Assembly (NCBI GenBank): GCA_905235805.1
Contig: CAJOMV010000028.1
Span: forward strand, 1 to 64,000
Reading direction: 5' to 3'
DNA length: 64,000 nt
Source: an uncultured Ruminiclostridium sp.
GTDB taxonomy: Bacteria; Bacillota; Clostridia; Oscillospirales; Ruminococcaceae
Below the pieces are notes generated by a model. It searched no databases, was not told where the DNA came from, and saw nothing but the letters and a program-made list of their open reading frames with translations. The first letter of the stretch is position 1; the number at the start of each line of letters is the position of its first letter. Shown one piece after another: positions 54,603 to 62,869 of the stretch. Position numbers and translations under genes: made by a program.

Positions 54603-54603
54603 A

Positions 54604-55995
54604 TTACTTTCTTTCTTCGAGCGGTATGTAATCAAGGTGCTCCGCCACATACTTGTACGCGGGGCGGATTATCTTGCCGTTGTTGATTATTTCCTCGAGC
54701 CTGTGCGCCGACCAGCCCGAGATACGGGATATAGCGAATATCGGGGTGAACAGCTCCTCCGGTATGCGCAGCATATCGTAAACGAAGCCGCTGTAAAAGT
54801 CCACATTAGCGCATATCGGCTTGAAGAGGTGGCGCTTTTCCGCGATGACTTCCTTTGCAATTTTCTCCACGCGGGTATAGAACTTGAACTCCGCCATGCG
54901 TCCCTTCTCCTCAGCGAGCTTTTTCGCGTACTCACGGAGTATCAGCTCACGGGGGTCGGAGCGGGTATATACCGCGTGTCCGATGCCATAAACAAGCCCC
55001 GTCCTGTCGAAAGCCTGCTTGTCCACGATCTTTGCTATGTAGTCTCTGATAGCGTTCTCATTGTTCCAGTCGAGAACGTGCAGCTTTATGTCCTCAAGCA
55101 TGTGCTTGGTCTTCATATTCGCGCCGCCGTGCCTGAAGCCCTTCAGGGAAGCGATAGCCGCCGCCACAGCCGAATATGTGTCGGTACCGGAGGAGGTAAC
55201 GACATGGGTGGTGAAGGTGGAGTTATTGCCGCCGCCGTGCTCCGCGTGTATAACGAGGGCTGTATCGAGCACGCTTGCCTCCAGCGGTGTGAATTCTCCC
55301 GTCTCGCGCAGCATGTACAGGATATTCTCGGCGGTGGAGTATTCTGGTTTCGGGTTGCGTATCATGAGGCTCTCGTGCAGCTTGAAATGCTTGTACGCGC
55401 AGTATGCGTACACCGATATCAGCGGCATTTTAGCGATTATCTGAATGGACTGTCTCAGCACGTTCATAGCCGAGATATCCTCGGGGTTATCATCGTAGGA
55501 ATACAGAGTGAGAATACTCTTCTGCAGGGCGTTCATGATGTTCGAGCTTGGCGCCTTCATGATAACGTCGCGGGTGAAGTTGTTCGAGAGGCTCTGATAT
55601 CTGCTTATAAGGCTGTCGAACTGCTCAAGCTGCTCAGCGTTCGGGAGCTTCCCGAACAGCAGGAGGTATGTAGTCTCCTCGAAATTGTGTCTGCGTCCCT
55701 CGAAGCCTTTCACGAGGTCAACAATATTGTAGTTGTGGTAGTAGAGCCGTCCGTCGCAGGGGATCTTCTTTCCGTCAACGATATCGTACGACACGACATC
55801 GGATATCTCCGTCAGTCCCGCGAGCACTCCCTTACCGCTGCTGTCGCGGAGTCCGCGCTTCACGTCATACTCGACATAAAGCGACAGGTCAATGGTACCC
55901 TTGCTTAAGTTGTTGTCATACAGCTCTTCAATTATCTTCTTTTCACCCTCTTTAGGGTTTACGATCTCCTTTTCGGTCTCTCTTTCGATTGGCAT
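54604..55995 (-). CDS. Citrate synthase
   Basis: 463 residues. It condenses oxaloacetate and acetyl-CoA, feeding glutamate synthesis in an anaerobe with an incomplete TCA cycle. Key regions: VIHAEHGGGNNSTF with the active His, YGIGHAVYTRSDPRE with the second His, and a C-terminal CANVDFYSGFVYDML with the Asp. It belongs to the longer clostridial form with an N-terminal extension of about 60 residues. ATG 55995 follows AAAGGA; the in-frame TTG at 56013 would include this site. Confidence 0.95.
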   Translation of the reverse strand: MPIERETEKEIVNPKEGEKKIIEELYDNNLSKGTIDLSLYVEYDVKRGLRDSSGKGVLAGLTEISDVVSYDIVDGKKIPCDGRLYYHNYNIVDLVKGFEGRRHNFEETTYLLLFGKLPNAEQLEQFDSLISRYQSLSNNFTRDVIMKAPSSNIMNALQKSILTLYSYDDNPEDISAMNVLRQSIQIIAKMPLISVYAYCAYKHFKLHESLMIRNPKPEYSTAENILYMLRETGEFTPLEASVLDTALVIHAEHGGGNNSTFTTHVVTSSGTDTYSAVAAAIASLKGFRHGGANMKTKHMLEDIKLHVLDWNNENAIRDYIAKIVDKQAFDRTGLVYGIGHAVYTRSDPRELILREYAKKLAEEKGRMAEFKFYTRVEKIAKEVIAEKRHLFKPICANVDFYSGFVYDMLRIPEELFTPIFAISRISGWSAHRLEEIINNGKIIRPAYKYVAEHLDYIPLEERK

Positions 55996-56031
55996 GTACC
56001 GATTTCCTTTCAATTAAAGATATACATATTT

Positions 56032-56060
56032 ATTATATACAAAATCGCCGCAATAATCAA
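56032..56060 (-). promoter_or_regulatory. Citrate synthase promoter
   Basis: Minus strand: TTGATT (56060-56055), 17 bp, TATAAT (56037-56032). Confidence 0.72.
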
Positions 56061-56155
56061 GATATATCTCCGAATGTTGTAGCAAATAGACAAAAACAAA
56101 TCGTAACACACCCGATTTTCTGTCAAATAAGCACATTCCGTCCGACTTCATTCAA

Positions 56156-56184
56156 ACATATCCGCACTCCTTCCCGCATATAAA
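56156..56184 (+). promoter_or_regulatory. Possible sigma-E promoter of spoIIID
   Basis: ACATATC (56156-56162), 14 bp, CATATAAA (56177-56184): a fair match to the sporulation sigma-E boxes, and spoIIID is a known sigma-E gene in Bacillus. No good sigma-A pair is seen in the gap 56061-56218, which otherwise holds nothing recognisable. Confidence 0.4.
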
Positions 56185-56218
56185 TTGGATAAATCTAACA
56201 TTTTGGAGGGGCAGCACC

Positions 56219-56509
56219 ATGTCAGCAAGAAAATCAGCAGCTGCGCAAGTCAGCGGAACAAAACAGGAAAGATGTGTAAGCCTCGCACTTTACATTATTG
56301 ATAACGGTTCGACGGTAAGGAATGCAGGAAAAGCCTTCGGAATAAGCAAAAGCACAGTACATCAGGACATCACCCAGCGGCTCGCTAAGGTCAACCCCGA
56401 CCTGCACCGACAGGTGCGCGAGGTGCTCGACCGCAACAAGGAGGAGCGCCATATCCGCGGCGGTATGGCTACAAAACGGAAGTATGAGGAATTAGCCGAA
56501 AAATCGTAA
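56219..56509 (+). CDS. spoIIID: Stage III sporulation transcriptional regulator SpoIIID
   Basis: 96 residues. The helix-turn-helix AGKAFGISKSTVHQDITQRL (about 38-57) and the basic C-terminal HIRGGMATKRKY are diagnostic. SpoIIID adjusts sigma-E and sigma-K regulons in the mother cell. TTGGAGGGG precedes ATG 56219. Together with yunB, gerW/ytfJ and cotH-type genes it supports endospore formation. Single-gene unit. Confidence 0.96.
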   Translation: MSARKSAAAQVSGTKQERCVSLALYIIDNGSTVRNAGKAFGISKSTVHQDITQRLAKVNPDLHRQVREVLDRNKEERHIRGGMATKRKYEELAEKS

Positions 56510-56511
56510 AA

Positions 56512-56542
56512 ATATCCCGCCCTGATCTACGGGGCGGGATAT
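56512..56542 (-). terminator. Terminator for the minus-strand ECF partner gene
   Basis: ATATCCCGCCC (56512-56522) and GGGCGGGATAT (56532-56542) form an 11-bp stem. The U-tract (TTTTTACG) follows on the minus strand only; on the plus strand the stem ends spoIIID without a good U-tract. Confidence 0.85.
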
Positions 56543-56548
56543 CTGCTG

Positions 56549-59107
56549 TTATTGGGCAATGGGGATCTCACTTAATATAGTTCGTACCCATTCGCCGTTT
56601 TTCTCTTCAATAGAGTAGTTAATTTCCATGTCATTTTCGGGATAGTATGGATTGCCGACAGTCGTTCTGAATTGCATATATCCCTTTGAGCCTTCAATTA
56701 GATATACAGGGTAGGAATAATACTTGTCGTCATGCTTTCTCGCGATGATACCGGTGTCGGGATCCAGCTCCTCGAAATCTATGAGCAGACTTCTGTCAAA
56801 CCCGAGGGTATCCGCTATCTCCCGCAGCCTAAACACGCTGCAATAGCCGTTCTCCGGCTCGGGAGCGGGAGCTGCTTCCTTGTACAGCTTGCCTATAAAC
56901 AGTTGACCGTACCCGTTGCGCCCGAATCCGTGGGGGAAATCTCCCACTCTGCCCATGCAGGAATACATGACATCGGGCTCGTTGATATCTATCCAGTAAG
57001 TCTCGGTATCCGCCATACCCGGTACGACAAATGCGAGGACATTGTCACCCACGGTGTAGAAATCATCGAAAAAAGTATTTCGCGGAGCATAGAAGCTCTG
57101 ACTTTCCGCGTCGCTTATCTCTAAAGTCCAGTTTATCCTGTTGCCCCATAACCCGAAGAAATATTCTCTGAACAGGTCGTAGTCATTCGAGACCGTCCAG
57201 CTCTCGTCGCTTATGCGGACATGCTGTTCGTTGTCCTCAATGATATTTCCCAGCATTTCAAGCGCAGTCCCTTCGGCTCTGTCGGGTGTCGTATCGACCT
57301 TCGACGGCTTGACGGCGGGGTTCGTGATAAGCGCTTTGTTGACAATGCCCGCGTGGAAGAAAAGTCCGTGCTTTTTGAATGCCCACGACTGCGGGTCATT
57401 CAGGTCAACACAGTTTGTTACAACATACTCACCGCCGATATTCTTCACCACGATATCATAGAAGCCGTAGTTGCTTAAATCATTCAGATATTCGCGGTCT
57501 TTGGCGTCATCAAAGTCAATGCCTTTCAGCTCCGCGAAATGCCCGATAATGCTGTCGTCTGTCCTTTCAACACCTATGAGCCATGTTTCGAGAGTGCCGA
57601 GGTAGCCGCTCATTGCAGCGTTATAATGAAACTCACCATACACGTCATGCAGGCTCGGGGTGAAGGAGTTGACAAAATCAATGTACTGTCTGTCTATCAT
57701 TCCGGCGAATTTCGCCCTGAATTCACCCTCATGCTTTATCTCATCTGAAATGACCACGCCGCCCTCTCCCAGAGTATAGGCGAGCTTGCTCGTGTCGTCG
57801 TTCAGATAGTAGTATATCATGTCATGCAAAGCATTTGCGCGTTGAAGCAGAACAGTTCCGTAGATGAAATCCTTTCCCGTTTCTATCGGGTGCACATCTG
57901 TATTTGAGAATGACCCGAGGTACAGCACACGGTTCAGCCCGAAAAATCCGAGCTTATTGCCCTCGGTTATCTTTTCATCGGTCTTTGTGAAGCTGGCTGC
58001 GAAGCCTTCCGCGGGTACGGCGCGGTCAAGCTCGGGCATATCATACCTGTACAGCGTATAGCCCTCATTGATATCCACAAGGTACAGGTGAGAGCCTTGT
58101 TCTTTGCCTGTACCGGTTTTCACTGTCCCGTATGTATATAGATACGCGTAGTTTTCGTCCGTGTGGATATCGAACAGCTTGCCGTTCCAGAAATCGAAGT
58201 CATACTCGGAGTTTGTGGAATAATCGAAGGTGAGGTCTCTTATCCCGTTGTCGTCCGTCCATTTCCCATAGAAATACTTCTCGAATACATCGAAGCTGTC
58301 CTCTGTTAGCATATTGTTTCCGGTGTAGCCGATAAGCTCCTCGGTCTCATACTCGGTATTATCATCAACGCCAATGTCATTTTCTTCTTCGTCCCAGTCA
58401 ATAAGCGGGAAGTAGCTGTACTGCACATACTCCACCGCGTTCTGGAGCATAACGGTATAGCCTTCCTCGGGGAAGTCCCTGAAAATGAACCCTTCTTCGT
58501 ACCTGATATTCTGTATATCTTTCAGCTCAACGGCGAACTCGCTGTATATTTCGTCCGCTTCATCGGGAGTCCCGGCAGGTATTCTGTAATTCACTCCGTC
58601 AAGTCCCGTATCATACATCACCGACAGCACCATATCGACAGTATAGCCGCGGAACTCAACATTTTTGTAATTCAGCAGGAACTGCGCCTTTCCGTTTCCC
58701 TTGTCGAGTATATCTTCACCCACCTTCTCGGCAGTCTCATGGGCGCGCACTTCCTCAAGGCTCATGCCCCATTTCAGGTTGCGGATATCGGGGTCGGCAA
58801 GTATCTCGGTTTCCTCTGTCACATCACCGTGGCTCGGTTCCACTGCGATATCGAGGTTCTTCCACAGCAGCACCGCGCCGGTGATGACCACCGCAGCCGC
58901 CGCAAGCGAGCCCGTGGTTATGACAAAGGCTTTCAGCTTACCGGACATTTTCTTTCTCGGAGCGGGCTGGGGCAGCTTCGATATATCTATCCTGTGTACT
59001 TCTGTCCGGAGCCTGCTGTCCGTCACAGCCTCGGGAGCGGCAAGGCGTATGTACTTATCGTCTATCTTTCCCAGCAGCCCGAGAAATCTTTCAACGTCCT
59101 TGCTCAT
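56549..59107 (-). CDS. Large membrane partner of ECF sigma factor with duplicated ectodomain
   Basis: 852 residues: cytosolic N-terminus (1 to about 57), one helix (about 59-82) and an extracytoplasmic part of about 770 residues. The ectodomain contains two diverged copies of a roughly 110-130-residue unit, about 272-400 and 642-742, each with F..YF.G.W, then (Y/W)(L/I)DINE, then an FG-N/L-G-F/Y-like end with (L/F)(Y/I)LG or IGK. An earlier segment (108-120) reads IRNLKWGMSLEEV. I recognise no known family. The 4-bp overlap with the sigma gene and the single-helix layout suggest an anti-sigma factor or sensor. Confidence 0.68.
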   Translation of the reverse strand: MSKDVERFLGLLGKIDDKYIRLAAPEAVTDSRLRTEVHRIDISKLPQPAPRKKMSGKLKAFVITTGSLAAAAVVITGAVLLWKNLDIAVEPSHGDVTEETEILADPDIRNLKWGMSLEEVRAHETAEKVGEDILDKGNGKAQFLLNYKNVEFRGYTVDMVLSVMYDTGLDGVNYRIPAGTPDEADEIYSEFAVELKDIQNIRYEEGFIFRDFPEEGYTVMLQNAVEYVQYSYFPLIDWDEEENDIGVDDNTEYETEELIGYTGNNMLTEDSFDVFEKYFYGKWTDDNGIRDLTFDYSTNSEYDFDFWNGKLFDIHTDENYAYLYTYGTVKTGTGKEQGSHLYLVDINEGYTLYRYDMPELDRAVPAEGFAASFTKTDEKITEGNKLGFFGLNRVLYLGSFSNTDVHPIETGKDFIYGTVLLQRANALHDMIYYYLNDDTSKLAYTLGEGGVVISDEIKHEGEFRAKFAGMIDRQYIDFVNSFTPSLHDVYGEFHYNAAMSGYLGTLETWLIGVERTDDSIIGHFAELKGIDFDDAKDREYLNDLSNYGFYDIVVKNIGGEYVVTNCVDLNDPQSWAFKKHGLFFHAGIVNKALITNPAVKPSKVDTTPDRAEGTALEMLGNIIEDNEQHVRISDESWTVSNDYDLFREYFFGLWGNRINWTLEISDAESQSFYAPRNTFFDDFYTVGDNVLAFVVPGMADTETYWIDINEPDVMYSCMGRVGDFPHGFGRNGYGQLFIGKLYKEAAPAPEPENGYCSVFRLREIADTLGFDRSLLIDFEELDPDTGIIARKHDDKYYSYPVYLIEGSKGYMQFRTTVGNPYYPENDMEINYSIEEKNGEWVRTILSEIPIAQ

Positions 59108-59664
59108 ATCTCTATCCCCTCCTTTTCAAGCTCCGCGCGAAGCTTTTCTCTCGCTCTCATCAGCGTCATCTTGACCTTACTTTCGCTGATATTCAGTTCC
59201 GTGGCGATATCGGACACGGTACTGAAATACCAGTATCTTTTCAGGAATATTATCTGCTTTTCGCGGGGAAGGGAGGCTAAGAATTTTTCTATCGCTTTTA
59301 TTGCAGTGTCGTCGTCGGTCTGTCTCTCGACGGTATTTTTGTCCGGTAAGCACTCCGCTATCTCATCGTAATCCACAGAGCGCATAGCGCCGCCTCTTTT
59401 GCCGGCACCTCTTCCGCGTATCAGGTTGAGCGCGATGTTCCGGGCAATGCGGAACAGGTACGCCGCGAAATCCGGGGGTCTCTTGGGCGGTATCACGTTC
59501 CACAGCCGCATATAGGTGTCGTTTACGCATTCCTCGCTGTCCTCATAGTTGCCGGTCACGTTGTAGGTGAGGCGGCGGCAGGGCTTTCCGTATTTCTTGT
59601 CGGTCTCGGAAATGGCGCTTTCGGAGCGGTCAAAGAACAGTCCTATTATCTTTTCGTCTTCCAT
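59104..59664 (-). CDS. RNA polymerase ECF sigma factor
   Basis: 186 residues. Region 2 has EDSEECVNDTYMRLWN and PPDFAAYLFRIARNIALN; region 4 has LPREKQIIFLKRYWYFSTVSDIATELNISESKVKMTLMRAREKLR. Coupled to the large membrane partner by a 4-bp overlap. Upstream a TATAAT (59713-59718, minus) has GACGAA at the -35 distance, which is not a sigma-A box, so it may be read by an ECF sigma or by the NusG-domain gene's transcript. Confidence 0.94.
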   Translation of the reverse strand: MEDEKIIGLFFDRSESAISETDKKYGKPCRRLTYNVTGNYEDSEECVNDTYMRLWNVIPPKRPPDFAAYLFRIARNIALNLIRGRGAGKRGGAMRSVDYDEIAECLPDKNTVERQTDDDTAIKAIEKFLASLPREKQIIFLKRYWYFSTVSDIATELNISESKVKMTLMRAREKLRAELEKEGIEI

Positions 59665-59746
59665 TTTTTGTTTCCTCTCGCTTCATTTGCGGGAATATTT
59701 TTCCCTCTATCTATTATAACACCGTTCCGACCGGGTTCGTCACACA

Positions 59747-60091
59747 TTATTTCAGAGAAATTTCCAGCTTGTTCGGCAGGCATATTATCGGGAGGTATTC
59801 GGAGTGCAGCGGTCCGTGGTTCACGCACACCTTATCCGGGCAGCTCGCTTCTGTGACAAATATCTCCCCGTCCTGCACGCATACCGCATTCCAGCCATTT
59901 TCGCTCTCTACCGTGAAAGTCTCGTCGGGTGCCGTCCGCAGGTCTATCGTGTGTATAACCTCTCCGTTCAGCTTTATCTCCGCTGTATGCGCCTCTGTTT
60001 CACCGAAGAACGCGATATATGTATATATGCCCGCGGCAATGAGGACAAGTACCGCGATGACGGCTGCGATTATTATTTTCTTTTTGCTCAT
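59747..60091 (-). CDS. NusG domain II-containing protein
   Basis: 114 residues: one membrane helix (about 6-28), then an extracytoplasmic NusG-II-like domain with the family's Cys pattern CPDKVCVNHGPL and PIICLPNKL. These small proteins are frequent in clostridia, often near genes for RnfABC, heptaprenyl synthesis or thiamine; their function is unknown. Divergent from the third ECF sigma gene, upstream of the second. GAAAGAAGG precedes ATG 60091. Confidence 0.88.
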   Translation of the reverse strand: MSKKKIIIAAVIAVLVLIAAGIYTYIAFFGETEAHTAEIKLNGEVIHTIDLRTAPDETFTVESENGWNAVCVQDGEIFVTEASCPDKVCVNHGPLHSEYLPIICLPNKLEISLK

Positions 60092-60115
60092 AGAAATGCC
60101 TTCTTTCCGTAATTT

Positions 60116-60144
60116 ATTATAGCATAAATCCTCTGACAGCGCAA
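60116..60144 (-). promoter_or_regulatory. Promoter of the NusG-domain-II gene
   Basis: Minus strand: TTGCGC (60144-60139), 17 bp, TATAAT (60121-60116). It lies back to back with the consensus promoter of the third ECF gene. Confidence 0.6.
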
Positions 60145-60157
60145 GGCTTAAGAAAAT

Positions 60158-60186
60158 TTGACATACTCAAAAAATATATGTATAAT
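60158..60186 (+). promoter_or_regulatory. Consensus sigma-A promoter of the third ECF sigma gene
   Basis: TTGACA (60158-60163), 17 bp, TATAAT (60181-60186): a perfect housekeeping promoter, 57 bases before the ATG. Confidence 0.9.
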
Positions 60187-60243
60187 TATCTGTAACATTT
60201 TTCTTTTTTTATCGTACATATAAGTGAAAGGAGGGCAGGGCAG

Positions 60244-60786
60244 ATGAAGGATAAGCTTATCGAGAAACTGAATAAAGGGGACGAGCGCGCGTTCGGAAAG
60301 ATAGTTGAGAGATATGGCGGGTATGTGATATCGGTGATAAAGCGTCGTTCCGGGGGACTTCTGACCTACGAGGACGCGGAGGAGATAGCGTCCGACACAT
60401 TCGCGGCACTCTGGAAGGAATGCGGGAAGATAGACCCGGAGAAGCCCCTCATGCCGTATCTCGCGGCAGTGGCGGGGAATCTCGTGATAAGCCGTCTGCG
60501 CGTCCTGAAGCTCACCGTCAGTATCGAGGATACCGACGAGCCCGCGATAGAGGGCTTTGTCCGTGATATCGAGAACAGGGAAGCCTTTGAATGTCTGCTG
60601 GGATCTCTGTCGGAGCTGACAGATAAGCAGCGCGAGGTCTTTGTCCGCTTCTATTTCTACGGCGAATCGCTGAAAGAGATAGAAGGGGCAATGAAGATAA
60701 GTCCGTCCGATACACGGACGACTCTGCACCGTGCAAGGGAGAAGATAAAGGAACATCTGATAAAAAGGGGGCATAGCTATGAATAA
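60244..60786 (+). CDS. RNA polymerase ECF sigma factor
   Basis: 180 residues. Region 2: EDAEEIASDTFAALWKE and PLMPYLAAVAGNLVISRLR. Region 4: LTDKQREVFVRFYFYGESLKEIEGAMKISPSDTRTTLHRAREKIK. AAAGGAGGG precedes ATG 60244. It overlaps the next gene by 8 bp. Unlike many ECF genes, its visible promoter is a perfect sigma-A type, so basal supply should be high and control would be at the protein level. Confidence 0.95.
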   Translation: MKDKLIEKLNKGDERAFGKIVERYGGYVISVIKRRSGGLLTYEDAEEIASDTFAALWKECGKIDPEKPLMPYLAAVAGNLVISRLRVLKLTVSIEDTDEPAIEGFVRDIENREAFECLLGSLSELTDKQREVFVRFYFYGESLKEIEGAMKISPSDTRTTLHRAREKIKEHLIKRGHSYE

Positions 60787-61393
60787 AGAATTTCTGCCAA
60801 TAAATGAAGAGCCTTTAAGCAAGGAACAGTCAGAACGGCTTCTGAGCTTGTCCCGCGGTAAAGCGGGCATAAAGCCGGGGAAAAGCACTGCTGTCAGGGT
60901 ATTCATTGCCGTCGCAGCCGTTGTCGGCATAACAGCTGCCGCTGTCGGAAGTGCCGTGCTTTTCGGCGATATACCCGCCGCGGCGAACGAGGACGACGGA
61001 CTGCCGTACCGTATCATAAACAACGCGCTCCACGTCGGGAAATATTACGCCGACGGTGACACATCAGCGTCATATATCGAGATTTACGACGACGGCACGC
61101 TCCAGTGGAAGGGGATAGACCATTTCGAGTTCGCAAAGAGGACAAACATAGAGCATGGCGCACTGTATGGCAGGGAATGGGACGAAGAACTGGCGAAAGC
61201 TTCCGCCGAGCTTGCAGAAGAGTATGCTGCACGTCATACCTACACGGTCGTATACTGGAAGGGGATAGGTGAAACAATGGTGATGTACGACTGGAGCGAG
61301 GACAGCGAACATCTCGGCGGTACAGGCTGTGTCTATATCGACGAGAACACCATAGAGGCATACGGTATGATATTCATCTATACGGAAGAATAA
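60779..61393 (+). CDS. Membrane partner of ECF sigma factor, probable anti-sigma factor
   Basis: 204 residues: cytosolic N-terminus (1 to about 38), one helix (about 41-62) and an extracytoplasmic domain of about 140 residues with Trp/Tyr-rich strands (IEIYDDGTLQWKGIDHFE, YTVVYWKG). No family recognised. Its ATG lies within the sigma gene's end. By layout it matches the other two sigma partners in the window but is much shorter. Ends at a strong terminator. Confidence 0.72.
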   Translation: MNKEFLPINEEPLSKEQSERLLSLSRGKAGIKPGKSTAVRVFIAVAAVVGITAAAVGSAVLFGDIPAAANEDDGLPYRIINNALHVGKYYADGDTSASYIEIYDDGTLQWKGIDHFEFAKRTNIEHGALYGREWDEELAKASAELAEEYAARHTYTVVYWKGIGETMVMYDWSEDSEHLGGTGCVYIDENTIEAYGMIFIYTEE

Positions 61394-61396
61394 GAA

Positions 61397-61428
61397 AAAG
61401 GAACGAATGAGCGGTCATTCGTTCCTTT
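61397..61428. terminator. Terminator shared by the ECF operon and the sugar transferase gene
   Basis: AAAGGAACGAATGA (61397-61410), GCGG loop, TCATTCGTTCCTTT (61415-61428), then CTTTTG. The right arm contains the stop codon and last codons of the minus-strand gene. Confidence 0.93.
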
Positions 61429-62794
61429 CTTTTGTTGAAGCCGTTATCTGCCCCTCGGCGATACCCTCGGTGCTCTCCGGCATAAATATTATCTTAATAG
61501 TGGCGAACAGCAGCTTTGTGTCCTCCACAAGAGTTGGTCTTGCGATGTACTGTAAGTCCATGAGCAGCTTATCGTACGGTGTGGTATTGTATTTTCCGTA
61601 CACCTGCGCAAATCCGGTGAGCCCTGCCTTTGCCTGCAAACGGAACGCGAATTCGGGAGTCTCCGCTTCATATTGTGCCGCTATCTCGGGACGCTCGGGA
61701 CGCGGGCCCACCAGCGACATAGTCCCCTGGAACACGCATATAAGCTGCGGTATCTCGTCGATACGGAATTTTCGCAGCACTCTCCCGACCTTTGTCACAC
61801 GGTCGTCTCCCGCACCTGTGGAAAGCCTTGCGACACCGTCCTTTTCCGCGTCCATACGCATGGTGCGGAATTTGATGATATCGAACTCCCTGCGGTTTTT
61901 GGTGAGCCGCTTCTGTTTATAGAAGACAGTTCCGCCGTCCCGCTTGACGAGCAGTGCCGTAACGAGCATCAGCGGGGAGAGGATAACGAGCGCGAGCCCT
62001 GAAATGACGATATCGGCAATACGCTTGATAAACAGGTATTCCGGGGAAGGGTCATACCGTTCTATGGTCATAATAGGAAGGTGCAGTATATGGAGCGGTT
62101 CAGCGCTGCTCATAATGATATCCGCGACACCCGGTATAACGAACATCCTGATATTGGTGTCTATGCAGTATTTAACGATGATATTCCGCTCTTTGCTGTG
62201 TATCCCGCAGAGGAAAACCGCCTCCGCGTCACCGAGCGCCTTTCCGATGTCGTCTATGCAGTCGTTGATGTAGTAGGTGCCTGCGACCTCGAAGCGCTTG
62301 TCGAGCTTGTATTCCTTTATCAGCTCCTCAACGCTCTGTCTGGCGTCCCACACAATGACCGTGCGCATAGGTTTATTGTTGCGGAAAAAGCTCTTGTTCG
62401 CAAACAGCGACCAGAACACCGCCAGACAAGCCTGCACGGCAAACAGGACGACCAGCTCCCACGCCGAAGCGAAACGATAGGACAGCAGGAATATGATGAC
62501 ATAGGTTATGATATTAGTGACAAGTATTGAGAGAAGCTGACTGTAAACGAGCTCCGATATCCTGACAATGGAAACATTGAACCCCGAGTAGAGCTTGCAT
62601 ATCGTAAAATAGATGAACGCATACAGAAAAATGAGCGCGACATTTCCCCAGTGGAAGAACGGGATATAAATTGTATCCGCATAGCTCCAGTACCAGCACA
62701 GCGCAAACGGCACGGTTATAAGTATGACATTGAAGAAATTGAGGATAAATCCCCACAGCTTTCCGGTATTGCCGGATCTTTTTCCACCGTTCAT
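61415..62794 (-). CDS. Polyprenyl glycosylphosphotransferase (exopolysaccharide sugar transferase)
   Basis: 459 residues, WbaP/PssY-type. Four or five N-terminal helices, a central Rossmann-like region with AEAVFLCGI, a further helix (about 268-290) and the catalytic domain with FYKQKRLTKNRREFDIIKFRTM, KVGRVLRKFRIDEIPQL and SLVGPRPERPE. It transfers a sugar-1-phosphate to undecaprenyl phosphate to start an exopolysaccharide or capsule repeat unit. AAAGGAGAGAG precedes ATG 62794. No other polysaccharide genes adjoin it, apart possibly from the unassigned GT-B-like gene at 9 kb. Confidence 0.93.
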   Translation of the reverse strand: MNGGKRSGNTGKLWGFILNFFNVILITVPFALCWYWSYADTIYIPFFHWGNVALIFLYAFIYFTICKLYSGFNVSIVRISELVYSQLLSILVTNIITYVIIFLLSYRFASAWELVVLFAVQACLAVFWSLFANKSFFRNNKPMRTVIVWDARQSVEELIKEYKLDKRFEVAGTYYINDCIDDIGKALGDAEAVFLCGIHSKERNIIVKYCIDTNIRMFVIPGVADIIMSSAEPLHILHLPIMTIERYDPSPEYLFIKRIADIVISGLALVILSPLMLVTALLVKRDGGTVFYKQKRLTKNRREFDIIKFRTMRMDAEKDGVARLSTGAGDDRVTKVGRVLRKFRIDEIPQLICVFQGTMSLVGPRPERPEIAAQYEAETPEFAFRLQAKAGLTGFAQVYGKYNTTPYDKLLMDLQYIARPTLVEDTKLLFATIKIIFMPESTEGIAEGQITASTKERNE

Positions 62795-62814
62795 CGTCTC
62801 TCTCCTTTCCTTGC

Positions 62815-62850
62815 AATAAAGCCGTATCCGAAGCGGAATACGGCTTTATT
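62815..62850 (-). terminator. Terminator after the antiporter gene
   Basis: AATAAAGCCGTAT (62815-62827) pairs with ATACGGCTTTATT (62838-62850); on the minus strand the stem ends in TTTATT. Confidence 0.75.
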
Positions 62851-62869
62851 GAGAACTAAAGTGCCGGTT

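Noticed and set aside
54472-55908. 478-residue plus-strand ORF opposite citrate synthase
   Set aside because: Shadow of a well-supported enzyme gene; no start signal and no domain.
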